Source: Hydractinia symbiolongicarpus
Lineage: Eukaryota > Cnidaria > Hydrozoa > Anthoathecata > Hydractiniidae
Direction: 5' to 3'
DNA length: 64,000 nt
NCBI RefSeq assembly: GCF_029227915.1
Contig: NC_079875.1
Coordinates: forward strand, 17,353,001-17,417,000
Position 1 is the stretch's first letter, and the number at the start of each line of letters is the position of its first letter. This document shows positions 33,061-45,200 of this stretch, piece after piece. The notes beneath the pieces are model-generated. The model was not told where the DNA came from. It made no database searches and worked only from the letters and a program-made list of their open reading frames with translations. Made by a program: the position numbers and the translations under genes.

Positions 33061-34379
33061 ACTAGCCGAAATCCCGTGGAAGAATCCACTGAATGTCTCC
33101 ATGAAATGCATGTAGAGGATACCAAACAAAAACATACAGCATGGTAATGTGAATTTTTAAAACTTTGAATCCAACCTCAGTCCTTTGTCTCTTTTTTTAT
33201 AACGGGACGGGAAAAAGAGAGAAACAGTCCTGGGATCGAGATTGCTCACAGCCTGCATTAACTTATATTTATACCCGTTGAAACCAAAACGTTGAAAATA
33301 TAAGCAGGTGCAACAGAAAATAAAATAAAATAAGAATGCAAAATGTCTAACAAAATCTAAGGTGTCTAACGCAATCTGCTAAAATTTATACTTGCATTGC
33401 CATGCCAGAAGTACACCAGGGAAACTAGTATATCAGACATTAGAAAAAATCGTTAAGTCACACAAAAAGGTTATTGCAAAATTTCCACAACGTACAGTTT
33501 CTAATGCATCATACCAAATGTGCCGTGCATGATAACAATGTAGTGTTTCCGAATTTAAGAATCGAATAATTTTTCAAACCATCAAAACGTAACAGATGTA
33601 AACATTGATTTAACTTTGTTTACATTAAGGTTTATTATAACGACATCAACCACTTCGTAGCGTTAAAAACAGTAACAACGGAAAAATTACTTTTTACATT
33701 TTATATAAATTCTTTTCTACGACTAGCCGAAGTCCCGTGGAAGAATCCACTGAATCTCTCATCGAGTCCATAGAACACAGTAATTTGAATTTTTAAAAGT
33801 CACAATTTGCATTATTCTATCTATAACCGCTGAAACAAAACGTCCAAGAAAATTAGCATGTGCAGCAATAAAAAAAGTAAAAATAAAAGAGAAAAAAGCC
33901 CTGGGATTGAGGTTGCTCACAATCTGCATTATACAGAATGTTTAAAAATATAAGCAGGTCCAACAACAAGATAAAGATAAATTAAAATAAAAATGCAAAG
34001 GTCTAACATAATCGAAGGTGTCTAACAATGGTTATGTAGAAAGTTAAATCTGCTAAAACTATATACTTGCTTTGCCGTGCCAGAGATACACCAGGGAAAC
34101 TAGTATACCAGACATTAGAAAAAATCGTTAAGTCACACAAAAAAGATTATTGCAAAATTTACAGTCTCTCCCAATGCGTAAACGTGCCGTGCACGATAAC
34201 AATGCAGTATTTTCGAATTAAGAATCGAATATATTTCAAACGGTAACGTAACAGATGTAAACATTGATTTAATTTTGTTAACATTAAGGTTTATTATAAC
34301 GACATCAACCACTTCGTAGCGTTAAAAACAGTAACAATAAAAAAATTTAATTTACATTTTATATAAATTCTTCTCTACG
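33061..34379. repeat. tandem duplication of a roughly 660-bp repeat unit
   Basis: Two diverged copies lie head to tail, 33061-33720 and 33721-34379. Both begin ACTAGCCGAA-TCCCGTGGAA and share blocks such as CATTAGAAAAAATCGTTAAG, TAACAGATGTAAACATTGAT and GACATCAACCACTTCGTAGC. Small indels separate them. The start AGCCGAA-TCCCGTGGAAGAAT echoes the CCCGTGGA hairpin family next door, so both may belong to one element group. No protein is encoded. Confidence 0.85.
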
Positions 34380-34604
34380 ATATACACGGTATATTTTATA
34401 AGAATAGTGTTTTTTTCGTTTCAGCCTTCATGTTCTTAACTTTACCTGGTGTACTTGCCCATTGCGTTGGAGAGATAAAGATTCAGTTTGTGAGATATAT
34501 ACGCAATAAACAAGCAAACTTCTAATTAAATTTGTGCATCATACAAATTTTTAAAACAAACAATCAAGCTTAGACATATTCTTAGGATATTCTGACCCAT
34601 TGTT

Positions 34605-35639
<1,035 letters not shown>

Positions 35640-36579
35640 CGTTGAAAAACTATGACCACCTTTACACTCTTTGGTTCGCTTACATACCTGTAATCATACC
35701 TTCTACAGTTGAATATTCTGAAGCTGTACTCAGTAGTAAAGATATGCTGGGGAAGTCCACTTTTTATTGGCATTTATTGACTTGGCTAGCTTGGAACTGG
35801 ATTGCTGTCAAGTAGGTTTATTTGCAAAATTTATGTTAGAATGTGACACTGGAAAAGCAATTGATGTTCAACTTCCAATCAGTCCAGCTATATAAAATAT
35901 TATGTGTGAAACTGCAATGAGTGTAAACACTCATGCTAACGTACGGAATACATGGGTTTGGCCTAAGTTTATTTATCAGTATATCGTATGGAAAATCGAA
36001 TCTAGAAAGGCAGAAAATATAGTGAACGATGATGTGATGCACAAAGTTTCTTCTCTGAAAATGGTACTCGACTTATACGACAAGGGAGAGATAGATGTTA
36101 TAAGTATTCAAAAAGTAGTGGATACATTTATGTTTAGGATTGAGTTGGATAATCTATCTACTTGGAATGTATCGCTAGGTTCAGGAAATGCTGCATCAGA
36201 AAATTGACAAAAAACTAATGGATGTTGGATAGATCAAATTAAGGAATGCAAGTATTTGGAGTGTGATAAAAATAAATGGTCACATTGTACCTAAAATTGG
36301 AGTCTTTGTTAAAGCCTTGCATTTAAATCCAAAATATTGGAATGAGCCTGAAAATTTAACCAAGATCTATTTTACGAGGACAGTTCTTTGAAAAGAAATC
36401 CGTACATTTACGTTCCATTTTCAGCTGGATCTCGAAATTGCATCGGTCAAAAATTTGCCATGCTGGAAGAAAAAATATTTCTGTATCACATCATGTCTAA
36501 ATTTCGTTTGGAGTCTGTGCAAAACGTATGCGAAGTAGAAGAATCTTTCGAACTGACTCATAGATTATATCCCAAATAA
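35640..36579 (+). pseudogene. decayed CYP4-like cytochrome P450
   Basis: Nucleotide similarity to the intact P450 at 40461-41948 runs in order from about 35640 (TTCTACAGTTGAATATTCTG matches 40720 onward) to the C-terminus. The N-terminal membrane anchor is missing, several internal blocks are deleted and stops or frameshifts break the frame. The oxygen-binding I-helix motif and the ExxR helix are lost, although part of the preceding VDTFMF block remains. The last 63 codons are still open (36388-36579) and keep the haem-binding block PFSAGSRNCIGQKFA. The end differs from the intact copy (HRLYPK instead of HRSTNGLW). A full-length active enzyme is excluded. Confidence 0.9.
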
Positions 36580-38159
36580 ATACATTTAAAAGGTTACTTA
36601 TGCAAGTATATATTGTTAGAGTTATAACTGTTGTTCTTTTGTAGACTTTTTAGGAATGTATGTAGTAAATTTGGCCAAAATAGACTATTATAGTAAGGTT
36701 TCAACCGTGCCTTTTGTGGTTATTTTCTTTCTAGAATTAAGTCGGCAAAAAGTAGATTAAATCAAAGTCGGCAAAAGGTGAATAATTTCAAAAATTTGTA
36801 GGCAAAATTGGACCTATGTGGAAGTGACTAAATTTTTTGCAGACTTTTATGTTTTGCCGATTTTTGTTATTACCGACATATTTTTTTACCCTTAAGAATT
36901 TTGCTACTTTTTATTTCGTTATTTCTTTCAGAAATTTGGAAAATGCCGAAGTGTTGGCATGACAATCAATTTTTCAAATTTGTTTACAAAGCGATTATAC
37001 AAATATTTTAAAAATCTTAAAATTCAAGCTAATTTTTAACGAATTGAACGAATTTAAGGATGACATTAGAAAGAATACCGAGATTAGCAAAAATGACCAA
37101 GTTGTTTCTTAAGGTGGCAGTAACCCCTTCTTTTAGCTGTCCAAATAGCTAAATTATTTACTCACTGTTTTATGTATACCCTTTTTTCACTATTTCCTAA
37201 ATATATAGACCTTTATACATAATAAAATGATTTGAACTTAACACAAAAATTGCTGAGTGAGCAGAAACTTTTATTTAAAACTGTTTTCTAAATGAACCTT
37301 GGGTTAACCCTGTTAAAACGGTGTGCGGAGTTTTTTTGTTCATTCATATATTTTAACAATAGACATTTGTTTTTTTTTTAAAGTGCATCGAACTCTGTTA
37401 CAAGAAAAATATTCCAAATAAGATATCCGCACATCATAATAATTCAGCCTGGGAATTTCTTAACTTTTAAGGAGGTTTCAAAAAAACTTATAGAGCATGG
37501 ACCCTGTTTTATAATATTTCAGCAAGTGCCCTGGTAATTTATCAACTTACTATTTAAATTTTCTTTATAATTCGCGATTTAAAAATTGACAGTAAAACGC
37601 GTTTCCTGTAAAAAAAACATCTGGAACATATATGAATTTAACATATACTCCCGCCTTAAAAAACAGGTTATCAAGTAAAGCTATAATAAAAAAAACATAG
37701 AAAAAAAACAACAATAAAGCATACACAACAACCTAACAAGTAATCCCCAACAATACCGCCAAATGATAAATAAATTTTTAAATCAAGTTTGTGCAAACTT
37801 GTACATTTCAAATTCCCGCCAATTAAATTAAACAGTATACGAAAAAAAGCACTGCTCTCCATCTTAGGTGATATAAAAGGTGCTTAAAAAAATAACTTGC
37901 TTACCATGATATGAATGAACAGTGACTGTGACGGTCAGCGATGTCTTTAAACACTCTTACAAAGAAGAATTTTTCGAATAAATTTATTACTTACGCAATC
38001 TTCAAACTTGTGTTACAGGAATACCATTTGACAGCACAGAAAATATAGATATGTTTATTAAAACTACATTAGTGTTCATATAATTTACACCTAGTGAAAA
38101 TTACAACAACTTCGGATTAAATTCTATAATCTAAAGTCTCTTTCCGAGTTTATTAAATC
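36580..38159. other. no gene recognised
   Basis: AT-rich sequence with short chance frames only. No repeat ends or RNA genes were identified. Confidence 0.45.
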
Positions 38160-38290
38160 TGCATCGCAGCGACGTCGACGCAATGTTGTGCTGCGGTATA
38201 AATCTGACGTCGGAAATTGCGACGTCTGCCGACGTCTGTTGAAAACCGAAATCTGACGGCAGAAATTGCGACGTCAGACAGACGTGGTTT
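38160..38290. repeat. GACGTC-rich short repeat, two 49-bp units
   Basis: AAATCTGACGTCGGAAATTG followed by CGACGTCTGCCGACGTCTG (from 38200) recurs diverged from 38249 (AAATCTGACGGCAGAAATTG, CGACGTCAGACAGACGTGG). The patch is far richer in GC and CpG than its surroundings. It may be a small element fragment. CREB-type sites (TGACGTC) are present, but regulatory function is speculative. Confidence 0.5.
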
Positions 38291-38644
38291 AAGGGCAAAA
38301 TAATATTATTTACGTGCGGATCATGGAAACATCAATTTACGCAAAACAACAAAGGAAAGGTCAATAAGAAATAGTTATGGAAATATTACAGCTTTTATGA
38401 TGACGTAATCTTACCTATCAAAGTGGGTTAGTTTTTATGAGACTTAAGAAAATTGAGCTTTTTTTTGTTCTGAGTGACTCTTAGCCTCCTAGTTACCCCT
38501 TGTGGCCCCTGAGCCTTCGTTACGAAGTGGCTAATAATTTTGCTGCTATTAACTTCATCAAAAAAGCAAAATGCACTGGGAACGAGGTTGACGTTTGACA
38601 TTAATAATGTAATACAATATTAAGCTGTCTTTTAATGAGGCTAT

Positions 38645-39596
38645 TTGTGGGATAATATTCGTGTATGCTCTTCGTCGCGTCGTAATTGTTTTCTTCGCGT
38701 CGTATTATTCTTGTAGTAGTATGGTTTTTATTGCGTCTTTGTGCTTCTCGTCGTGTAGTGTTTTTCATCACAGCGTGTTCTTCAATGCGTGGTTTTACGT
38801 TTCGTCGTGTCGTATAATTGTTCGTATTGTGTTCGTTACAGGCGTACTTAACTTCATGCTCTTTTACATGAAATAAATAATTCCATGAACTAATTTCATA
38901 TCACCACATGAGCCCCATAAGTGTGGGTCGTGCGTTTTGAGTTAGCTAGCTGGCTAAAATGTTAAAAACTGCAAACTTTAAAAGAAAAAAATTAAAGAAG
39001 GTTCAGAGATATTAGAAAAAATATTACTTAATGGGTTTAAAAGTTTTATTTAATGAAAACAATAAACAGAAAAAGCCGAATTGAAATGTTCAACCTATTT
39101 TATGCTAAAAAAATAGCTTTTAAATGTGTTTCAAACATTATGTATTTTGCAAATAACTCAGCATAAAAAAATACAATTACTCTGACTTACCTAGCTACCA
39201 CAAACAATAAATAATATAAATTATTTACTCTTGCTTTGCTCTGGTTTCTGATACTGCTCAGGTCAATATACAGTGAACAGCAACCTGAAAGCTAACTAAT
39301 CAATTTAAAGATTATGACTCTTCCAGTTTCCCTTCGTTTCATGAAACTTCATAAGGCAGCCAGCACGAATAGTGATTTCATATAAAATTTACACCATTAT
39401 GATACACCATAACCTAAACTACGCAACAAAGAATGAAATACTTCGAAGAAGAGTAAACTCCACGACGAAGAGTAAGTAAAATAACACGCCATAAAGAAAT
39501 CTGCGCCGCGATGAAGGGTACCACGACGAAACGTAAAACCACACAACAAACAGCATTACGACACAATGAAAACTAAACATGGATTTTGTCCCACAA
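38645..39596. mobile_element. putative non-autonomous inverted-repeat element
   Basis: The left edge TTGTGGGATAAT and the right edge TTTTGTCCCACAA are imperfect inverted copies. Inside, GTGGTTTTACGTTTCGTCGT (38789-38808) has an exact inverted partner at 39523-39542, and many CGTCGTG / CACGACG words lie in opposite orientation in the two halves. The arms are unevenly placed, so the ends are tentative. No transposase frame is present; the 71-codon frame in the left arm follows from the repeats. Confidence 0.5.
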
Positions 39597-40189
39597 GTAA
39601 CTTCATAGTTTTTTGCTTATATTCCATATAGGATGCGAGCAAAATTTCTAGATAAGCACTATTTTAGGATATTTTTAACTTGATGTCAAATTTTGCTCTT
39701 ATAGAGTATAAAAAAAGCGTATAAATTAAAAGAGAAGCGTTTTTACTTCTTTTAAAGATAATAGAAACCAGGTTAATTTTATTTACTTTAATTTATAACT
39801 AAGATTAAAAGTATGCTTCACGATTCATGTTTTGCTACGCATATTATTGTTCTCGCACGGGATCTTATTAACTGACAAAACTGATAACACAAGTTGGATA
39901 ACAAGAATGTTGTCAATCCTGATTTTGCGATCATACCATTAGGATAGCTTTGAATTTTTTTAAAGGGGTTCATTGGAAACAAGAATACTGTAGAGACATG
40001 AATAAACTTGTTCATATTTGTCTGAGTGTATTATTATTTTTTTTTGAGATTTTGTCTTAAGGTTTAAATCTTATATTTATTATTGATAATTATTAATACT
40101 ATATAGTTATTAGAGCTGTTTATTTAGAAGTCGAGCCAGCCCAGTTGCAGGACCAGCCCATCTACTGTGGTCTCGCCTAAATGCAATTT
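39597..40189. other. no gene recognised
   Basis: AT-rich sequence upstream of the P450 gene. Nothing assignable apart from the inverted repeat that follows. Confidence 0.4.
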
Positions 40190-40330
40190 TCAGAGGAAGT
40201 TAAAATTTCATTTATATGGAGAGACAAACTGACCCGCTTGACGAGATCTCGCTTTTTTTACCTAAGATCTTGGCAAGCGGGCTGGATGAAACTCCATATA
40301 AACGATAACAAAGCGGGCTAGCTCGCCTAG
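40190..40330. repeat. inverted repeat 130-270 bp upstream of the P450 gene
   Basis: TTTATATGGAG...CCCGCTTG (left arm, about 40192-40240) pairs with CAAGCGGG...CTCCATATAAA (right arm, about 40272-40305) around a short T-rich loop with AGATCTCGC / AAGATCTTGG. It is followed by AAAGCGGGCTAGCTCGCC. The structure looks like a small dispersed element. Its position near the gene's 5' side could matter for expression, but that is inference. Confidence 0.6.
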
Positions 40331-40460
40331 GCTAGTTGGTTTATCTCAAATAATTTAATTCTTTTGTTATAAAAATTATTTTCTGAGAAAATTTTATACT
40401 TCTTTAGGTAACGCTACAATTCATTTCAAGCAGCTTCAAGCATTTTTCAAAACACTGCCA

Positions 40461-41948
40461 ATGTGGACATCAATTATGCTTCAACTTATAATCACATTCA
40501 TTGTGATTATTTTCACCACATGTTTACTTCTTAATCTTTTTTGGAAATACCATATTTCAAAGTTATCCTTCATCCCAAGTGCACCCCATTTTCCATGGCT
40601 TGGAACAGCACCATACCTACATAAGAAGCCACATTTAATGTTTCAACAAATACTGCAGTATTCAAAAAAATATGGCAACCTCTATATCGTTTGGTTCGCC
40701 CATATACCAGCAATATTTTCTTCTACAGTTGAATATTCCGAAGCTGTACTCGGTAGCAAAGATATGCTAAAAAAGTCCACTTTGTATTGGCCTTTGTTGG
40801 AGTGGCTTGGAACTGGATTGTTGACAAGTTATGGAAGCAAGTGGAAACAGAGAAGGAGAGCAATTACACCAACATTTCATTTCACCATACTGAATGATTT
40901 TGTGGAGATATTTACACGCCAGGCGGAATCGTTAGTTTCCAGATTTGACTTAAAATGTAACACTGGAAAAGCAATTGATATCCAGTTTCCTGTCAGTCTG
41001 GCTGTCCTAGACGTTATCTGTGAGACTGCAATGGGTGTTAAAACCAACGCCCAAGAAAGCTCCAATTCAGATTACGCCAAAGCAGTGTTCTCCCTAAACG
41101 GACATCTACAGAAGCGGCAATGGAATCCATGGCTTTGGCCCAAGTTTATTTATCAACTTACACAGTCTGGAAAGAACTATTACAAGGATTTAAAAATTCT
41201 GCATGACTATACCGTAAGCGTCATTAACAAACGCATCGAATCCAGAAAAGCAGCAGATGCCACAACTGGTGATGTGCCGCAAAAAAAGGCTTTCCTGGAC
41301 ATGCTACTCGACTTGTACGACAAGGGAGAGATTGATGTTGAAGGAATTCGAGAAGAAGTGGATACATTCATGTTTGAAGGACATGATACTACTGCTGCAG
41401 GATTGAGTTGGATTATCTATCTACTTGGAAGGTATCCCAAGGTTCAGGAAAAACTGCATCAGGAAATTGACAAAATAGAGGAAAAGAGTGGATGTCTTAT
41501 TGATAAATTAAAGGAATGCAAGTATTTAGATTATGTGATAAAGGAGGGGTTGAGGTTGCATCCACCTGTTGCTCTTTTTGCCCGAGTGCTTGAGCAAGAC
41601 ACAAAGATCGACGGTCACATTGTACCTAAAGGCACTGAAATTGGAGTCTTTGTTAAAGCCTTGCATTTGAATCCAAAATATTGGAATGAGCCAGAAAAAT
41701 TTAACCCAGATCGTTTTGGCGAGGATAGTTTCTCAAAAAGAAATCCGTACATTTACGTTCCATTTTCAGCTGGATCTCGAAATTGCATCGGTCAAAAATT
41801 TGCCATGTTGGAAGAAAAAATATTTCTGTATCACATCATGTCTAAGTTTCGTGTGGAGTCTGTGCAAAAGGAATGCGAAGTGGAAGAATCTTTTGAAATT
41901 ATTCACAGATCTACAAATGGACTCTGGATAAAGTTTTTTTCTAGATAA
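40461..41948 (+). CDS. cytochrome P450, CYP4-like (intronless, 495 aa)
   Basis: This is a haem-thiolate mono-oxygenase anchored in the endoplasmic reticulum membrane. CYP4-clan enzymes typically hydroxylate fatty acids and related lipids, but the substrate here is unknown. Residues about 1-30 form a hydrophobic membrane anchor (MLQLIITFIVIIFTTCLLL). The CYP4-type I-helix signature EVDTFMFEGHDTT is at 299-311, with D309/T310 of the oxygen-activation motif. The ExxR pair is E362/R365 (EGLRLHPP), followed by the PDRF block. The haem loop is FSAGSRNCIG with the cysteine ligand C442. Length is normal and no motif is missing, so it looks functional. The open frame has no introns. A decayed close paralogue lies 3.9 kb upstream on the same strand. 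Confidence 0.95.
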   Translation: MWTSIMLQLIITFIVIIFTTCLLLNLFWKYHISKLSFIPSAPHFPWLGTAPYLHKKPHLMFQQILQYSKKYGNLYIVWFAHIPAIFSSTVEYSEAVLGSKDMLKKSTLYWPLLEWLGTGLLTSYGSKWKQRRRAITPTFHFTILNDFVEIFTRQAESLVSRFDLKCNTGKAIDIQFPVSLAVLDVICETAMGVKTNAQESSNSDYAKAVFSLNGHLQKRQWNPWLWPKFIYQLTQSGKNYYKDLKILHDYTVSVINKRIESRKAADATTGDVPQKKAFLDMLLDLYDKGEIDVEGIREEVDTFMFEGHDTTAAGLSWIIYLLGRYPKVQEKLHQEIDKIEEKSGCLIDKLKECKYLDYVIKEGLRLHPPVALFARVLEQDTKIDGHIVPKGTEIGVFVKALHLNPKYWNEPEKFNPDRFGEDSFSKRNPYIYVPFSAGSRNCIGQKFAMLEEKIFLYHIMSKFRVESVQKECEVEESFEIIHRSTNGLWIKFFSR

Positions 41949-42198
41949 ACATGTCAAAACAGGCGAAAAAAAATATCTAACCTAATTTAGATGAATTGTA
42001 AGTGTTGATATTAGCGATACAAAGAAAATTTATTTTGTAATGGATTTAAAAACAGTTTAATTAGTTACATTAGACTGTTGACCCGATTTATATGAGTTCA
42101 ATTCTTTGGGAATTGTCGAAGGGCATGATTTAATTAAACAAAGGACAAAATTGTGATGCCTAGCAATCTTGTCACCACTTTAGTTAATTGTTGCATAA

Positions 42199-42204
42199 AA
42201 TAAA
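42199..42204 (+). promoter_or_regulatory. candidate polyadenylation signal of the P450 gene
   Basis: AATAAA lies 251 bases after the P450 stop codon. It is the first clear canonical hexamer noted downstream. Use is not proven. Confidence 0.35.
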
Positions 42205-45200
42205 TAGGTCATGGCTGCATATTTAGCATATTGTAATACCCTTTTATATAATGCAATATGATAACAATATACGAAAGGCTTGGATTTTATTACTTTATTA
42301 CACAGACCAGTCATTACAACGATTTTATCCTAGAATTTCCTACAGGTACACGTTTTACGGTAATCAAGTGCAGTTGGAAAGGGGTAAGCTGACATTTCAG
42401 CCCCAATAATTCATTACATCATGGAACAAGTGTTTTTTTAATCGGTAAAAGGAATTTTAAAGTTTTTTTTAAATATTTCATCAACTTGAATCGAATTAAT
42501 ATGATATTTTGATGTTGTATCTTACAGTCTCGATTTTATTACCTGATTCCATCTCATCTGAAACTTTTATATTTTCTTGTTTACTATGAAAGTTATTTTG
42601 TTTTTTTTATGGTGCCATTTTAAAAATGGCTTCCCAAACCAATTAGTAAAGCTCCATATAAAGCCCTGTCAAAATAAGCTGTAAACCCCGGTTATTTTTC
42701 GTTACTAGTATCAGTCAGGTAATAATTTGTGATATTAAGTATTTTCTGGGTTTTTTTCACACGTGGTGTAAAATTTCTTTTATTCTTTAAAAAAAGACAT
42801 TTAAAAGAATTATACATGCACCTTTCTTGTAAATTCTTATACAAGTTTTCACATTAGTGTGTTTTTCCTAACGTAGTGTGTGGTCACATGGTACGTCCAC
42901 TACGTAAAACAAATTTTTCTCGATATTTTTATATGTGTCAAAAGCTAAAGACTTCACTTAAATTTAAGTTTTACCTAAAGTAAGGTCCTTGTTTGGCCGC
43001 ATATAGGTACCACTCCCCTAGAGAAACTGTACTACTATGTATAAAAATACGTGCGCGCTGGAAATTAGAGGAAAGCCAATTACGCTAATTTAGCTGTCAA
43101 AAATGACCTATGTTGGTTAATTAGAGGATGATTAGAAACGTGCATTAAAACCGTTATTTCTATTCCCCTTTTGTTTTTTATTTACCTTTTCTTTCTACTG
43201 TTCCGATTCTATCATATGCAGTCATCTACCAACGACACCTAATGGCATTTTAAAAGAAGGAATTATTTTCAGAGTATTGCAATTAAACAAAAAAGGATCT
43301 ATTTAAACATTCCTTTGATCATATTTTATTGTTGCTTTCATTATGGCTATATAGTTTGTAATTATCAAGTACACATTCATAGTTCTAGTACATCTCATTT
43401 GAGATACAAAAGCTGTGAAAGTAGATTAATTGACCAACTAGACAGCTGCTACAGATTCAAACTTTTATAGTCTCTGGCATGAGTCGGCTGGCATTTAATC
43501 CCAAAACTTTCCGCACTAGAAGTAAACGTTTTATACTTAGATGCTAATATTTTTTGTACCATCTACCGCGTGTTTAAAGCATTTTCCAAACTATCCTGAA
43601 TATCTCAAATGATTTCGATTGGTGAAGAAACAGATTATTTTTGTGAAAGTGTACGAATATCTAAGAAGAAAACTGAGATGATGTAAGACAATACATGTTT
43701 CCCATGATTTTAATGATTTGACTTTAAGATCATATTCAGCGTCATTAATTTGGTGTGTGTATAAATTTTCAACTTCCGGCATGCTGTTTTGGTGGTATCA
43801 ATGTTACGTCAAGTATTCCTAATTTTCGAAACCAACTTTTACTACAAAAGCCTCAGTTTCAACCAGAGGTCAATTATCAATTATCACCTAATTTAAAAAA
43901 ACTGTTTTAAAGCAGCCAATCAAAACTCTTATTTCGCATTTCTAATTTTTTGTCTAGGTGTTGACCAAATAAAAAATACCCCATTCAACAGGCTGTTTGT
44001 TTGCTCTTTGAATCTGAATTCACATATTATCAAGTTTCAGGTAAGAATTTCAAAAATCACATTCATCTTGTTTGTCAAAGTCGAGAAATAGCAGCGCCAC
44101 ATCGAAGAAAACTAATCCAGGAAGGGTGTATTACGTAACTATGAAAAACAACAAATGAGTAAAACGAAATGATAGACAATTTCTAAAGGTCTTTCGGAAA
44201 GAGTCAACTTGTTCTTTTACGGGCGGTAAGCTTCAAGTAAGTGTTAGAGAAAGTGGCAAACATTTAAGTCATTTTGAAGTCATTACGTTGCTGATTGTCT
44301 AAATAATCAAATTGTTACGTAGGAGATCATATCAAAATGGCTTTGCGCCATTAATTGATCTACTGACACGTAGCTAAACACATGGTTCTCACCATGAGTC
44401 AACAACAAGTACATGCAGTGTCCAAAAAGCTAGAATGACAAAAAAATTATACATCTTATACGTTATAGCTAACCCGTCCGAAAGCTTTTGATGACGTCAC
44501 AGAAAATGTGCTCCATGTTGTCTCCTATTAACCTTTTGACGTAAAATGTTTGCTACTATTTCCAAGTTATTTAGATTAAACCATTTAAACACACTGCAGT
44601 AGTTACAAAAGTCACAGACACAAAGTTCTGTTCCGGCTGTCCATCCCTTAACGCATTTGTGTTTCCGTAACACGACGTTTTTCTTGCGAGCAAACAGACA
44701 GAATACGGCTTATATTGATATAGAAAGGCACGAAGGTGCCTTAATTATTAAAGAGTTAATTATGAGCGCTGGATTTTTGTATAGTAGGAACAATACTCAT
44801 TAGCTAAAAGTCACAAAGCAATTAAAGTAGTTAATAATCTATTGAAACATAGTAGAAACTCAAAACAAAAACATACGCGAGCACGCGCAGGCGCATAATT
44901 TATGAGAGTGAGAAATGTTTGAACGTTTTTGGCACGTAATCGACTTATGTTTATGTTGGCAAAGGAGTGTAATTTGTGTCTTTTTTTGTGTTTTTTTTTC
45001 TATTACTTCTTAAACAGGTAGGATGACGCTTTTGTTTTGATTTTAATTTTTTTATGCACAAGAACAAATTGCTGATAAGGATTTATATGCTTTTACTCAC
45101 AGATTTATGTATATTGAATATTTCGTTTAATCAGAACTCAATTTAAATAAATATCAATATATTACGATGGGAACTATCGATAATTTTAATTTTATTGAAG

